Assembly (NCBI GenBank): GCA_965230005.1
Contig: OZ245934.1
Coordinates: forward strand, 1,116,001-1,180,000
DNA length: 64,000 bases
DNA from: SZUA-309 sp965230005
Lineage (GTDB): Bacteria; Pseudomonadota; Gammaproteobacteria; Pseudomonadales; Azotimanducaceae
Reading direction: 5' to 3'
Of the stretch, positions 40,752 through 49,857 are shown piece by piece (the stretch's first letter is position 1; each line of letters begins with the position of its first letter). The translations under genes and the position numbers were made by a program. A model generated the notes under the pieces. The model did no database searches and had not been told where the DNA came from. It worked only from the letters and a program-made list of their open reading frames with translations.

Positions 40752-42029
40752 CTAACTTTTCTCGATCTTTTCCAGCACTGGCAGCAGATACTCTCGGAAG
40801 GTTCCATAGTCCTCCGACATGGGGAAGTGACCGAGTCCCCTCATCACTTCGAAATGGCGCGCACCCGTGAGTTCCGCCACCTCCGCCGTCATCTCCGGTG
40901 TTGCGGACAGATCGTATTCGCCGGTCAGAAGATAGAGCGGGCAGTCGTCAAAGACCTCGCGACGATTGATCCGGTTACGGAGGTCGCCGTCCTCGAAGTA
41001 GTAGTAGAGGTCTCCGAGGAACACGCCGGGACCGCCCTGCATGTAGTACCACAGCGTCTCCCAGCGATCGGCCGGGGGCGCATTCGGTGCGGTGATCCCG
41101 GCCACCACGGCGGCACCGATCTCCGGGCCGTTGGTGTCCGGCCGGAAAAGATATGATGCGCTCTGCCCGGTCATATCGTCGCCACCGGCATCCGCGTGCA
41201 GCGCCGACTGCAGACCGATGGCCGCGCGGAATCTGTCGCCGTGCAGCAGCGCCAGATGCAACACGGCGCGACCGCCGATCGAACAGCCCATGACGATCGG
41301 ATTGTCGAGTTCGAGGGCGTCGATCATGGTCATCACGAAGTTCACGTAGCGCTCGGTCGTCAGCAGATAGGGATCGCCCAGGTAGCCTGAGGCCAGCGAT
41401 GACTTCCCATGGCGCGGCAGGTCGAAAACGATCACCCGGAACCGGTCAGTCACCGCGGAATCGTTCAGAAGCCCGCGATACTGGCGGCCGTCGGCGCCGG
41501 CCGTATGGAGACAGACCAGGGGCGTACCCGCGCCCGCCTCTTCGAAGTAGACGCGCTGCGGCTGCCCATCAATGCTCAGATTGACGTAGCGGCCGACAAC
41601 GGGCTCCAGGGCCGGTGGTGCATCCGGCGCGGCCGTGGTGTCGGCTTTCGGCAGGCGGTCGAACATCATCTCGAGCGCGAGGAGATACTGCTGATAGAGC
41701 AGCGTATCGCCGGATAGCGTAAGCAGGCCCTTCATCACCATGGCATGCAGCGTCTGATAACCCGGGGCCGGTGTGGCGGCCAGAAACTGCGCCCAATCTG
41801 CCTCGCTGGCAGTGAGGGTGACTTCGGCCGTTTCCCCGCCCTTCGCGTCCGCGGAGAAAGTGCCGGCCGTATTGGCAAGCGTCACCGCGGCGCTGTCGCT
41901 CTCGAACCGGATGCGCCAATCCTTCGCAAGCCCTCGATACTGGACCGCTGCCAATCCGTTTCCCCGTTCGGCGGCATTGCGAACGGCCGCCTCCAACACA
42001 CTTCCCGACTCCAGCTGTGCCTCGCTCAT
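40752..42029 (-). CDS. Alpha/beta hydrolase with N-terminal SCP2-like domain
   Basis: This is a 425-residue fusion. Residues of about 20-125 (WRIRFESD, AEVTLTASEADWAQFLA, MVMKGLLTLSGDTLLYQQYL) resemble a sterol-carrier SCP2-type lipid-binding domain. From about 145 onward it is an alpha/beta hydrolase with VMGCSIGG (Ser250), GEYDLSATPEM as acid segment and GLGHFPMSED with the catalytic His. The architecture suggests a hydrolase that presents or binds a hydrophobic acyl or sterol-like substrate. It is divergent from the globin-CoA-transferase genes. Confidence 0.82.
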   Translation of the reverse strand: MSEAQLESGSVLEAAVRNAAERGNGLAAVQYRGLAKDWRIRFESDSAAVTLANTAGTFSADAKGGETAEVTLTASEADWAQFLAATPAPGYQTLHAMVMKGLLTLSGDTLLYQQYLLALEMMFDRLPKADTTAAPDAPPALEPVVGRYVNLSIDGQPQRVYFEEAGAGTPLVCLHTAGADGRQYRGLLNDSAVTDRFRVIVFDLPRHGKSSLASGYLGDPYLLTTERYVNFVMTMIDALELDNPIVMGCSIGGRAVLHLALLHGDRFRAAIGLQSALHADAGGDDMTGQSASYLFRPDTNGPEIGAAVVAGITAPNAPPADRWETLWYYMQGGPGVFLGDLYYYFEDGDLRNRINRREVFDDCPLYLLTGEYDLSATPEMTAEVAELTGARHFEVMRGLGHFPMSEDYGTFREYLLPVLEKIEKS

Positions 42030-42109
42030 GGATGGCTCCCCTGCCCTTGGTTAATTGATGGATAATGCGTCAGCATAGCCTACGCCGCACTTTCGAGGCA
42101 GAAGCAGCC

Positions 42110-42529
42110 GTGAGCCAGAAAACAAACGAAGCAACCGCAGCAACCATCACCGACGCCATGATGCTCCTCGCCGAGCGCGCCGGTGACGTCACGCCGACGG
42201 TCATGAACCGCTACTTCGAACGCTGCGCCGACTCCAAGGCACTGATGGAGCATATGGATCGGCACATGCTGGGACGCATGATGGACCAGGTGCTGCTGCT
42301 GCTCATGGAGCCCGGTGAAGAGGAGCTCGAAAGCTATCTCGAATTCGAGACCGCCAATCATCGGTCTTACGGTGTGCAGCCACACATGTACGAGAACCTG
42401 CTCTCGACCGTGCGCGAAGTTGTGGCAGACGCCCTCGGCGACGACTACAACGCCGGGACCAAAGCGGCCTTCGAGAACCGCAGCCGCTTTCTGCTCGACG
42501 CCATTGCCGCCAAGGAAGCCAGCCACTGA
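42110..42529 (+). CDS. Globin-like protein
   Basis: This protein of about 139 residues has a C-terminal half, NHRSYGVQPHMYENLLSTV, followed by ALGDDYNAGTKAAFEN, that follows the bacterial globin/flavohaemoglobin pattern. His84 would be the proximal heme ligand. It lacks reductase domains, so it would be a single-domain globin. I choose a GTG start after GAGGCAGAAG, because the ATG at 42065 sits inside a -10-like GATAAT. It is 25 bases upstream of a CoA-transferase, and the link between the two is unknown. Confidence 0.65.
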   Translation: MSQKTNEATAATITDAMMLLAERAGDVTPTVMNRYFERCADSKALMEHMDRHMLGRMMDQVLLLLMEPGEEELESYLEFETANHRSYGVQPHMYENLLSTVREVVADALGDDYNAGTKAAFENRSRFLLDAIAAKEASH

Positions 42530-42554
42530 CAACGCCCGACGGGAGGGGAGACCC

Positions 42555-43760
42555 ATGGCATTGAGTGACACAGCAACGGGGCCGCTCGCCGGCGTCCGGG
42601 TCATCGACTTCACATCCATCTACTCCGGCCCCATCGCCACGGCGATCCTCGGCGATCAGGGCGCAGACGTGATCAAGGTGGAACCTGCCGACGGCGACGT
42701 CATGCGCCGCGGCCAGCCTGCACGCAACGGCGTCGGTGCGGCCTTCGCCATGATGAACCGCAACAAACGATCCCTCGTGATCGACGCCCGGAGCGATGCC
42801 GGGCGCGCTGTGCTGCGCCGGCTCATCATCGGTGCCGACGTGGTGGTAGAAAACTTCCGTCCCGGGGTCATGGAACGACTCGGCCTCGGCTACGAGAGCT
42901 TTGCCGAGGAAAATCCGGGGCTCGTTTTTGCGTCCATCAACGGCGTCGGCAGCACGGGTCCCTACGCCAAACGCCGGGTTTACGATGCGGTGATTCAGGC
43001 CGTCTCGGGCATCGCTGCCCTACAGGCCGATCCAACGGCTGGACGGCCACAGATGGTGAACACGCTCATCTGCGACAAAGTCACCTCCCTGAATGCCGCC
43101 CAGGTGATTTCAGCCGCGCTGTTCGCCCGGGAGCGCAGCGGCCGCGGGCAGCGGGTCGAGTTGACCATGCTCGATGCGGCCCTGAACTTCATCTGGCCCG
43201 ACGGCATGTACAACTACAGCTTCGTCGGCGATGACGTGGGCCAGGTGGCCAATCTCGACCACTCGCTGTTCGTGCGCCAGACCGCCGATGGCTTCGTGGC
43301 CGTCATGCCGGTCAAAGCCGCTGAATACGAAGGCACCTTCAAAGCCCTCGACCTCGAGCATCTCTGGGGAGATCCCCGTTTCCTGACCCCGGCAGCAAGA
43401 CGGGAAAACGCCGAAGTCCTGCGCAATCTCCTCGATGAGGCCTATGCGAAGTTCACGACGGCGGAGATCTGCGCGCGCCTGGAAGCCAACGACGTGCCCT
43501 ATGCGGAAATCAACGACCGCGCCGACGTACTGGAGGATCCGCAGGTGATCGCCATGGGCGCACTGGTGGATTTCGAACATCACCTCGGCGGCGCCATGCG
43601 CCAGCCCCGACCTCAGGGACGCTTTGCGGACACGCCCGCCGGTCTGCACCGTAGCTCGCCGGGCCTCGGCGAACACACCCGGGAAGTCCTCAGTGAATGC
43701 GGCCTGGACGAAGGAGAGATCAACGCGCTCGCGGAGGCCGGGATCATTCCCGGCGAATGA
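42555..43760 (+). CDS. Class III (CaiB/BaiF) CoA-transferase, copy C
   Basis: This 401-residue family III CoA-transferase has GVRVIDFTSIYSGPIATAILGDQGADVIKVEPADGD, NFRPGVMERLG and FASINGVGSTGP. The catalytic Asp is present in RRVYDAVIQAVSG. GGGAGGGGAG gives a strong ribosome site. It follows the globin-like gene and converges with a GST gene with a three-base gap between stops. The substrates are not known. Confidence 0.92.
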   Translation: MALSDTATGPLAGVRVIDFTSIYSGPIATAILGDQGADVIKVEPADGDVMRRGQPARNGVGAAFAMMNRNKRSLVIDARSDAGRAVLRRLIIGADVVVENFRPGVMERLGLGYESFAEENPGLVFASINGVGSTGPYAKRRVYDAVIQAVSGIAALQADPTAGRPQMVNTLICDKVTSLNAAQVISAALFARERSGRGQRVELTMLDAALNFIWPDGMYNYSFVGDDVGQVANLDHSLFVRQTADGFVAVMPVKAAEYEGTFKALDLEHLWGDPRFLTPAARRENAEVLRNLLDEAYAKFTTAEICARLEANDVPYAEINDRADVLEDPQVIAMGALVDFEHHLGGAMRQPRPQGRFADTPAGLHRSSPGLGEHTREVLSECGLDEGEINALAEAGIIPGE

Positions 43761-43763
43761 AGT

Positions 43764-44378
43764 TCAGGCCGCACCCGCAGCGGCCGCCACGGCATAGGCA
43801 GGCCGGCTCTTGAGATCCTCGAAATAGCGCCCCACGGCGGGCGGCAGCGTGCCTGGGGCCAGGTTCTCCATGATCATGAGGGTGTAGCCGAGCATGATGT
43901 CGGCGGCACTGAAATCCGCACCAAGGATCCAGCTGCGCCCGGCCAGCGCTTCCTCGAGCGCCGCAACGCAAAGCCAGGCCCGGCGGCGCATCTCTTCGAT
44001 GGCCTCCGGACGCTCCGCCTCAGGAAACTCCCGGCGGTGGTTGACGATCTCACCGAGCGGCCGCGCAAAAGTCGCCTCAGCGAACCAGCTCCACTGCAGG
44101 TAAAGCGCATGCGCCGCGGTACCCGCTGGCGGTTGCAGGGCCCCATTGCCATAGCGGTCCAGGAGATACTGCACCATGGCGCCCGACTCGAAGAGTTTCA
44201 GATCACCGTCGATGAGCACGGGAACTTTGCCAACCGGATTCATGGCCCGCCACTCGGGCGACGACCGGTAGCTCGCGGAGAAATCCACCGGAATCACCCG
44301 ATAGTCGAGCCCCAGTTCCTCTGCCACCCAGATCGGCCGGACACCGCGGGTGCCCGGTACGTGATAGATCTCGATCAT
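43764..44378 (-). CDS. Glutathione S-transferase family protein (1)
   Basis: This 204-residue GST has an N-terminal thioredoxin-like domain (IYHVPGTRGVRPIWVAEELGLDY, NPVGKVPVLIDGDLKLFESGAMVQYL with the cis-Pro and the ES glutathione motif) and a helical C-domain with FSAADIMLGYTL. It conjugates or reduces small electrophiles with glutathione, probably detoxifying or opening reactive intermediates of the neighbouring catabolic genes. It is divergent from an acyl-CoA dehydrogenase gene across a 108-base gap. Confidence 0.9.
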   Translation of the reverse strand: MIEIYHVPGTRGVRPIWVAEELGLDYRVIPVDFSASYRSSPEWRAMNPVGKVPVLIDGDLKLFESGAMVQYLLDRYGNGALQPPAGTAAHALYLQWSWFAEATFARPLGEIVNHRREFPEAERPEAIEEMRRRAWLCVAALEEALAGRSWILGADFSAADIMLGYTLMIMENLAPGTLPPAVGRYFEDLKSRPAYAVAAAAGAA

Positions 44379-44486
44379 GGAGCTGCTCTCCTGGTGCGCA
44401 TTGCTGGGTGCGACCTTAGCACGGCGCCATCCGCGTCGATCTCATGATAACTTTCGCGATCGGGTCAGGGTGAAGGATGCGTTTTC

Positions 44487-45599
44487 ATGCAGTTTGCTTT
44501 CAGCGACGAACAGTCGCAGTTCCGGGACATGGTCCGGCGCTTTGCGGAAGACCGCTCGCCGAGCACGGAAGTCCGACGCCTCATGGACACCGACAGCGGT
44601 TTCGATCCCGCCGTCTGGCAGACCCTCGCGCGGGAGCTTGGCCTCACCGCCCTGCGTATTCCCGAGCGCTTCGGCGGTGCGGGCTTCTCGGCAGTGGAGG
44701 TGGGTATCGTCATGGAGGAATTCGGCCGGGCGCTGCTCTGCGCGCCCTACTTCTCTTCGGCAGTGCTCGCCACGGAAGCCATCCTCGCCGTCGCTTCCGT
44801 GGCGGAGCAGGAAGCGCTGCTCCCTGCCCTCGCCGAGGGCAGTCGCCGAGCTACCCTGGCGCTGACCGAAGCAAGCGGGAGCTGGGCCCTCGATGAGATC
44901 GACTGCTCGGCCAGTGCTGATGGCGGGCGCTGGACGCTTTCCGGAAGCAAGCGCTTCGTCATCGATGGCACCACGGCGGATCAACTCCTGGTGGTTGCCC
45001 GCGCGGGCGATGAGATCGGCCTGTTTCTCGTGGCACCCGGCGCCGCCGGATTCCATCGCAGCGCCGCACCCGCCATGGATCCGACGCGCAAGCTGGCGGA
45101 CCTCACCTTCGAGCACACGCCCGCGGAACGCCTCGGCGAGGGCGATGCCGGTCCGGGCCTTGCCAGGGCCATCGATGCAGCAACGGTTGCCCTGGCCAAC
45201 GAAATGGTCGGCGGTGCGCAGGCCCTCCTCGACTCTGCCGTCGCCTACGCAAAGATGCGCGTTCAGTTCGGACGCACCATCGGGTCCTTTCAGGCCATCA
45301 AACACAAGTGTGCAGACATGCTCCTCGACGTGGAGTCCGCAAAGTCGGCCGCCTACGGCGCCGCCTCGGCCCTCGCCGAAAACGACCCGGAGGCCCCGGC
45401 GCTCGCCTGCCTGGCCAAGGCGGCAGCCTCCGAGAGCTACCTGCGTACGGCCGCCGAGACGATTCAGATTCATGGCGGCATCGGCTTCACCTGGGAAAAC
45501 GACACGCACCTGTGGTTCAAGCGGGCAAAGAGCTCTGAGGTCATGCTCGGGGACCCGGCCTGGCACCGGGAGCAACTGCTGCAGCGTTGGGGATATTGA
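44487..45599 (+). CDS. Acyl-CoA dehydrogenase, subunit of a likely heteromeric enzyme (1)
   Basis: This is a 370-residue acyl-CoA dehydrogenase-fold protein. It has TLALTEASGSWALDE in place of the usual TEPxxGSD motif and ends in FTWENDTHLWFKRAKSSEVMLGD, a form known from heteromeric FadE-type enzymes of steroid side-chain degradation (such as FadE28/29). The classical EGTxxIxR Glu motif is absent. AAGGATG supports the ATG. The next acyl-CoA dehydrogenase gene starts two bases downstream, fitting an alpha2beta2 enzyme for a bulky acyl-CoA; that is inference. Confidence 0.88.
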   Translation: MQFAFSDEQSQFRDMVRRFAEDRSPSTEVRRLMDTDSGFDPAVWQTLARELGLTALRIPERFGGAGFSAVEVGIVMEEFGRALLCAPYFSSAVLATEAILAVASVAEQEALLPALAEGSRRATLALTEASGSWALDEIDCSASADGGRWTLSGSKRFVIDGTTADQLLVVARAGDEIGLFLVAPGAAGFHRSAAPAMDPTRKLADLTFEHTPAERLGEGDAGPGLARAIDAATVALANEMVGGAQALLDSAVAYAKMRVQFGRTIGSFQAIKHKCADMLLDVESAKSAAYGAASALAENDPEAPALACLAKAAASESYLRTAAETIQIHGGIGFTWENDTHLWFKRAKSSEVMLGDPAWHREQLLQRWGY

Positions 45600-45601
45600 T
45601 C

Positions 45602-46837
45602 ATGAGTGACCACCAAACACTGCGCCGCACGGTCAGCGACTGGCTCACCGCCAACTGGGATCCGAACGCGACGCTCGTCGACTGGCGGCTGAAACTGGTG
45701 GAATCCGGTTGGGGTATGCCGACCTGGCCGGAACGCTGGTATGGCAAAGGACTGTCCGGCGCCGAGGGTAACGTCGTGGCCGAGGTGTTTGCCGAGGCCG
45801 GCGCCGTCGGCGTGGCCAGCGGCGGACCGGGACGCCTTGCCGCCGTCACGATTCTCGAACACGGCACCGATGCGCAGAAAGAAAAGTACCTGCGCCGCAT
45901 CCTCACGGGCGAAGATCTCTGGTGTCAGCTCTTCAGCGAGCCCGGCAGCGGCTCCGATCTCGCCGGGGCAACCACGCGAGCTGACCGGCACGGTGACGGC
46001 TGGATCGTGAACGGCCAGAAAGTCTGGAACACGAGTGCTCATCACGCCCGCTACGGACTCCTCGTCGCCCGCACGGACTGGGACGTGCCAAAACATCAGG
46101 GGCTCAGCTACTTCCTGTTGGACATGGATCAGCCTGGCGTGGTGGTCAAACAGTTGAAGCAGATGAACGGCCACGCCTCCTTCAACGAGGTCTTCTTCAC
46201 GGAGGCGGAGATTCCTCCCGGAGAGATGCTCGGGGCAGAAGGAGACGGCTGGAAGGTGGCCATGACCACCCTCGCCCACGAGCGGCGCATGGCGGACGTG
46301 TTACGCAACGCCAACCGCGAGGCTCGCAGCGGCAGCATCTACGAAGAGGTCCGCAAGGAAAACGCGGTGCTCATGGCGCCTTACACCTGGTATCCGCAAC
46401 GGGCGGGACGCGCCGACCTGCTGCTGCAGAGAGCCCGGGAAACTGGTCGCATTGCGGATCCGATCGTGCGCCAGGAGGTTGCAAAGGCGCTGATCATGGC
46501 CCGGAGTGCCGAATGGACGGCCATGCGCGCTCGGGCTGCCCAGGCTCAGGGCAGACCGCAGGGACCGGAAGGCTCCCTGGGCAAACTGGCAGCCAGCAAC
46601 GTCGCTCGCGCCTGCGCGGCCGCCCATACGCTGATTGCCGGGTCCGAAGCGCTGCTCACCGGGCCTGACAGCCCCGCCGACGGGGTGATCGCCGAGATCC
46701 TCGTTTCCGTCCCGGCCATTTCCATTGCCGGCGGCACCGATGAAATTCAGCGCAACATCATCGCCGAACGGGTGCTGGGCATGGATAAGGAGCCCCGTTT
46801 CGACGGCGGCCCCTTCCGTGACGTTCGACGCAACTGA
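45602..46837 (+). CDS. Acyl-CoA dehydrogenase, subunit of a likely heteromeric enzyme (2)
   Basis: This 411-residue acyl-CoA dehydrogenase has LFSEPGSGSDLAGATTRA, VNGQKVWNTSAHHARYG and the C-terminal SIAGGTDEIQRNIIAERVLG, which has Gly where many relatives have the catalytic Glu. It begins two bases after its partner and so probably forms a heterotetramer with it. A TTG 15 bases earlier lies within the partner gene and is rejected. A CoA-transferase follows 24 bases downstream, giving an operon that could activate and then dehydrogenate one class of acid. Confidence 0.9.
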   Translation: MSDHQTLRRTVSDWLTANWDPNATLVDWRLKLVESGWGMPTWPERWYGKGLSGAEGNVVAEVFAEAGAVGVASGGPGRLAAVTILEHGTDAQKEKYLRRILTGEDLWCQLFSEPGSGSDLAGATTRADRHGDGWIVNGQKVWNTSAHHARYGLLVARTDWDVPKHQGLSYFLLDMDQPGVVVKQLKQMNGHASFNEVFFTEAEIPPGEMLGAEGDGWKVAMTTLAHERRMADVLRNANREARSGSIYEEVRKENAVLMAPYTWYPQRAGRADLLLQRARETGRIADPIVRQEVAKALIMARSAEWTAMRARAAQAQGRPQGPEGSLGKLAASNVARACAAAHTLIAGSEALLTGPDSPADGVIAEILVSVPAISIAGGTDEIQRNIIAERVLGMDKEPRFDGGPFRDVRRN

Positions 46838-46861
46838 TGACTCATTCTAGGAGAAGCTGTC

Positions 46862-48064
46862 TTGTCTGATCGGAGACCCCTGGACGGAATACGGGTTGTG
46901 GAAGTCGGTCAGCTCCTGGCCGGACCTTTCGCCGGGACCCTGCTCGGCTACTTCGGCGCCGAGGTCATCAAGGTGGAACCCCCGGAAACCGGGGACCCGA
47001 TCCGTACCTGGCGGATGGTCGACGACGACGGCACGTCATTCTGGTGGCGCAGCCTCGCCCGCAACAAAAAGTCGGTTACCGCCAATCTGCGCACAGACGC
47101 CGGCCGTAGCGTCGTCAAACGACTCATGGACAGTGCCGATGTCGTCATCGAAAACTTCAAACCCGGCACCATGGAGAAATGGGGACTCGGTCCTGAGGTG
47201 TTCGAAGTCAGTAACCCCGGCCTCATCTATGCGCGCATCTCAGGCTACGGACAGACCGGCCCCTATGCGAAGAAACCGGGCTTCGCGTCGGTGACCGAGG
47301 GTTTCAGCGGTTTCCGGCACCTGAACGGCTTTCCGGGAGAGGCGCCGGTGCGGCCGAACCTCTCCACCGGTGACACCGTCGCCGGGCTGCATGGCGCCCT
47401 CGGCATTCTGCTGGCCCTGCTCGAGCGTCGGGGCGCAGGGACCGCGGGCCGTGGCCAGGTGGTGGACGTCGCCCTCTACGAAGCCATGTTCAACCTGATG
47501 GAAGGTGTTGTGCCCGAGTATTCGGGGACCGGCGAAGTGCGGGGCCCTTCCGGCACCACCATCACCGGCATCGTGCCCACGAACACCTATCCCTGCAGCG
47601 ACGGGAAGTACGTGGTCATCGGTGGTAACGGCGATTCCATCTTCGTCCGACTCATGCAGGCCATGGGCCGCGAAGATCTGGCCAGCGACAGCCGATTTGC
47701 CCACAACGCGGGGCGGGTAACGCACCAGGATCTCCTCGACGAAGCCATCGCCGGCTGGACCGCCTCACTCACGGCAGACGCCGTGGTAGCGGCGCTCGAA
47801 GCTGCCGACGTGCCGGTCGGGCTCATCTACGACGTCGCCGACATGATGGAGGATCCGCAGTATCAGGCCAGGGGTATGTTCGAAACCGTCGCTGTGGGCG
47901 GGAAAGAACTGACGATTCCGGCCATTCTGCCGAAGCTCGAGCGCACCCCGGGACGCACGGACTGGCCGGGGCCGGAGGTCGCGGCACATCGCGATGCCGT
48001 ACTGAAGGAGCTTGGCTACAGCGACGCCGAGATCAAGGCCCTCGCCGAAAGCGGCGACGTTTGA
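46862..48064 (+). CDS. Class III (CaiB/BaiF) CoA-transferase, copy D
   Basis: This 400-residue CoA-transferase starts at a TTG codon, fixed by AGGAGAAG at correct spacing. It has GIRVVEVGQLLAGPFAGTLLGYFGAEVIKVEPPETGD, NFKPGTMEKWG and YARISGYGQTGP. The active-site segment reads KPGFASVTEGFSGFRHLNG; this Gly-Phe-Ala form is common in one subfamily that lacks Asp at the canonical place. It is the last gene of the acyl-CoA dehydrogenase operon and converges with the GNAT gene. Confidence 0.9.
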   Translation: MSDRRPLDGIRVVEVGQLLAGPFAGTLLGYFGAEVIKVEPPETGDPIRTWRMVDDDGTSFWWRSLARNKKSVTANLRTDAGRSVVKRLMDSADVVIENFKPGTMEKWGLGPEVFEVSNPGLIYARISGYGQTGPYAKKPGFASVTEGFSGFRHLNGFPGEAPVRPNLSTGDTVAGLHGALGILLALLERRGAGTAGRGQVVDVALYEAMFNLMEGVVPEYSGTGEVRGPSGTTITGIVPTNTYPCSDGKYVVIGGNGDSIFVRLMQAMGREDLASDSRFAHNAGRVTHQDLLDEAIAGWTASLTADAVVAALEAADVPVGLIYDVADMMEDPQYQARGMFETVAVGGKELTIPAILPKLERTPGRTDWPGPEVAAHRDAVLKELGYSDAEIKALAESGDV

Positions 48065-48100
48065 GGCGCGGATGGCGCCAGGGATTTACTTGAGGTCCCG

Positions 48101-48715
48101 CTACCGCGCAGCCCGCACCAGAAGTCGATAGCCGGCCGCAAGGGCAGGTTCCCTGAAGGCCCCCGCACTTCGATAGCCAAGCCGCTCGTAGAACGGCTCG
48201 TTTCTCGGCGTGAAAGTCTCCAGATAAGTCGCCACACCGAGATCATCGGTACGAGCGAGGCAGCGGCCGAGCAGGTCGGCACCAATCCCACGGCCCTGGG
48301 CGCGCGGGCTGACTCCGAGAATCGACAGGTACCAGGCATCTTCAGCAATCCTGCCCGTTGCGTTAAGGGCCATGGCGTCGACCACGGCTGTGTAAAGTTC
48401 GAGCGCCTCTTCACCGAGCTCGGCCAAGAGAAAGCTGCGCTTCTCGGCTTTCTTCCGCGCCTCCTGTTTCGCCGTGAGCGGCTTCAACCAGACGGCAACG
48501 CCGCTCGTGCGATCCTCGGGAAACAACAGTTCGCCGTAGCACTGTGCCTCCAGCATCGAGTAGTCGAGATAACGCTGCAGCGCCCCAGCACTGTCGCCCA
48601 CTGCCGCCGCGCCCAGGGCCAGATAAAAAGCATCGTCTTTGAGCGCCTGATAGAGGGCCAGGGCGTGCTCAGGAAAGCGCAGATCGCCATTGTCAGCTTC
48701 ATTACCGCCGTTCAT
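48101..48715 (-). CDS. GNAT-family N-acetyltransferase
   Basis: This 204-residue GCN5-related acetyltransferase has the acetyl-CoA loop SPRAQGRGIGADLL preceded by AWYLSILGV, and the C-terminal ETFTPRNEPFYERLGYRSAG. The N-terminal half is a longer helical region typical of one GNAT subgroup. The acceptor is unknown. AGAGGTAAG supports the ATG. It is probably the last gene of the leftward run beginning with the GST at 51712, but a 30-base gap separates it from the lipoprotein gene. Confidence 0.88.
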   Translation of the reverse strand: MNGGNEADNGDLRFPEHALALYQALKDDAFYLALGAAAVGDSAGALQRYLDYSMLEAQCYGELLFPEDRTSGVAVWLKPLTAKQEARKKAEKRSFLLAELGEEALELYTAVVDAMALNATGRIAEDAWYLSILGVSPRAQGRGIGADLLGRCLARTDDLGVATYLETFTPRNEPFYERLGYRSAGAFREPALAAGYRLLVRAAR

Positions 48716-48745
48716 GGTCTTACCTCTTCTCGAGCACTCTGGTCT

Positions 48746-49849
48746 TCAACCGGTACCGATGGTTACCACTGGTCCTTTGTTTTCCTCCCGGGCGGCCGTG
48801 AGCTGCATGATGATCATCAGAAAGGAGAAGGTTTTTTTCGAGTCGATGTCCCGGTCATCGATGTAGTACCAGTGGTCACGACTGCGGACCCGGACCAGGG
48901 CATCGTCCGGCGCCTTTTCGCTCGAATAAACGCGCAGCAGCGGTCGCCCGAGGTCTTCGTCGTAGTTGCGATTCGGCCGGGTGCGCCCTTCCGTCACATG
49001 CGCCTCCGGGACGAGAATGTAGGCGGCACTTTCCGTGAGAATGTCCATCACCGACATGGTCTGCACGGCGAGAGTGCGACCGTTCTTGAAGTACGGACCA
49101 AACACCACCTCCACCCCACCTTCCCCTTCCCCGAGTCGGATCTCTTCTTCCAGCGCCGTGAGCGCGGCTTCGATGGCCGGATTGCTTTCGACGTCGCGGA
49201 GATAGAGAAAGGTACGCACGGCGTCGTCGTTCTGTTCCCGGCGGATGCCGAGCGCTTCTTCATCCTGAAGGGTCTTGAAGGCATCCAGCACGCGGAAGAA
49301 GCCGGGATTCAGCTCCTGAGTGCCGGGATCGTAGGCACTGATGCCGTTGATGGACTTGAGCATGAGGCGCAGCGAGCGCTCCGCATTCCAGCCCGCCTCG
49401 ATGAGCGCAAAGATCTCAGCCGGCTGAATGGGTGAGAGCAGATTCGTGGCGAACTCCTGCCCTTCCACGGGCGAGTAGGTGATCGTCGGCCGCTCGGACC
49501 ATACCGCCGAGGCGTTGCCCTGAATGGTGTCGTCACCGATGAAACTCGAGTTCACGCCACCGCCCACCCGGGCGCTCGTCTCGAGACCGTACTGGGCGAT
49601 GACGGAATTCACGTTCAGAAACACCGGCGACTCGCCGTAGCGGATGGCGACCATGTTCGTCAGCATCTGCTCTTCCCAGGAGTCGCGGATGGCCTGGTTG
49701 TACTTGAAGCGGTCCTGAACAATTGTGCTCGGGCCGATGTTGAGGCAACCGGAAAGGGTGAGACCGGCAATACTCAGTAACAGAGCAGCAGGCAGCCCGG
49801 TGGATCTCACAGTGCCGGACCCTGGCTCAGCGCTAACACCCTCCGGCAT
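48746..49849 (-). CDS. Hypothetical lipoprotein
   Basis: This 367-residue protein has a leader LPAALLLSIAGLTLSGC, a consensus lipobox with Cys at about residue 35, so it is probably an outer- or inner-membrane lipoprotein. The mature part has no family I recognise. It is alpha/beta mixed, with SWEEQMLTNMVAIRYGESPVFLNV and a C-terminal VRVRSRDHWYYIDDRDIDSKKTFSFL segment. GAGG six bases before the ATG at 49849 decides the start; the frame opens slightly earlier at TTG. The thioesterase stop codon is eight bases upstream. Confidence 0.75.
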   Translation of the reverse strand: MPEGVSAEPGSGTVRSTGLPAALLLSIAGLTLSGCLNIGPSTIVQDRFKYNQAIRDSWEEQMLTNMVAIRYGESPVFLNVNSVIAQYGLETSARVGGGVNSSFIGDDTIQGNASAVWSERPTITYSPVEGQEFATNLLSPIQPAEIFALIEAGWNAERSLRLMLKSINGISAYDPGTQELNPGFFRVLDAFKTLQDEEALGIRREQNDDAVRTFLYLRDVESNPAIEAALTALEEEIRLGEGEGGVEVVFGPYFKNGRTLAVQTMSVMDILTESAAYILVPEAHVTEGRTRPNRNYDEDLGRPLLRVYSSEKAPDDALVRVRSRDHWYYIDDRDIDSKKTFSFLMIIMQLTAAREENKGPVVTIGTG

Positions 49850-49857
49850 TCCCATCC

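Noticed and set aside
46862..48064. Loss of the catalytic Asp in CoA-transferase copy D as a special finding
   Set aside because: The PGFASVTEGFSG form is common in a known subfamily, so it is less remarkable than the YAPVIHA variant of copy B.
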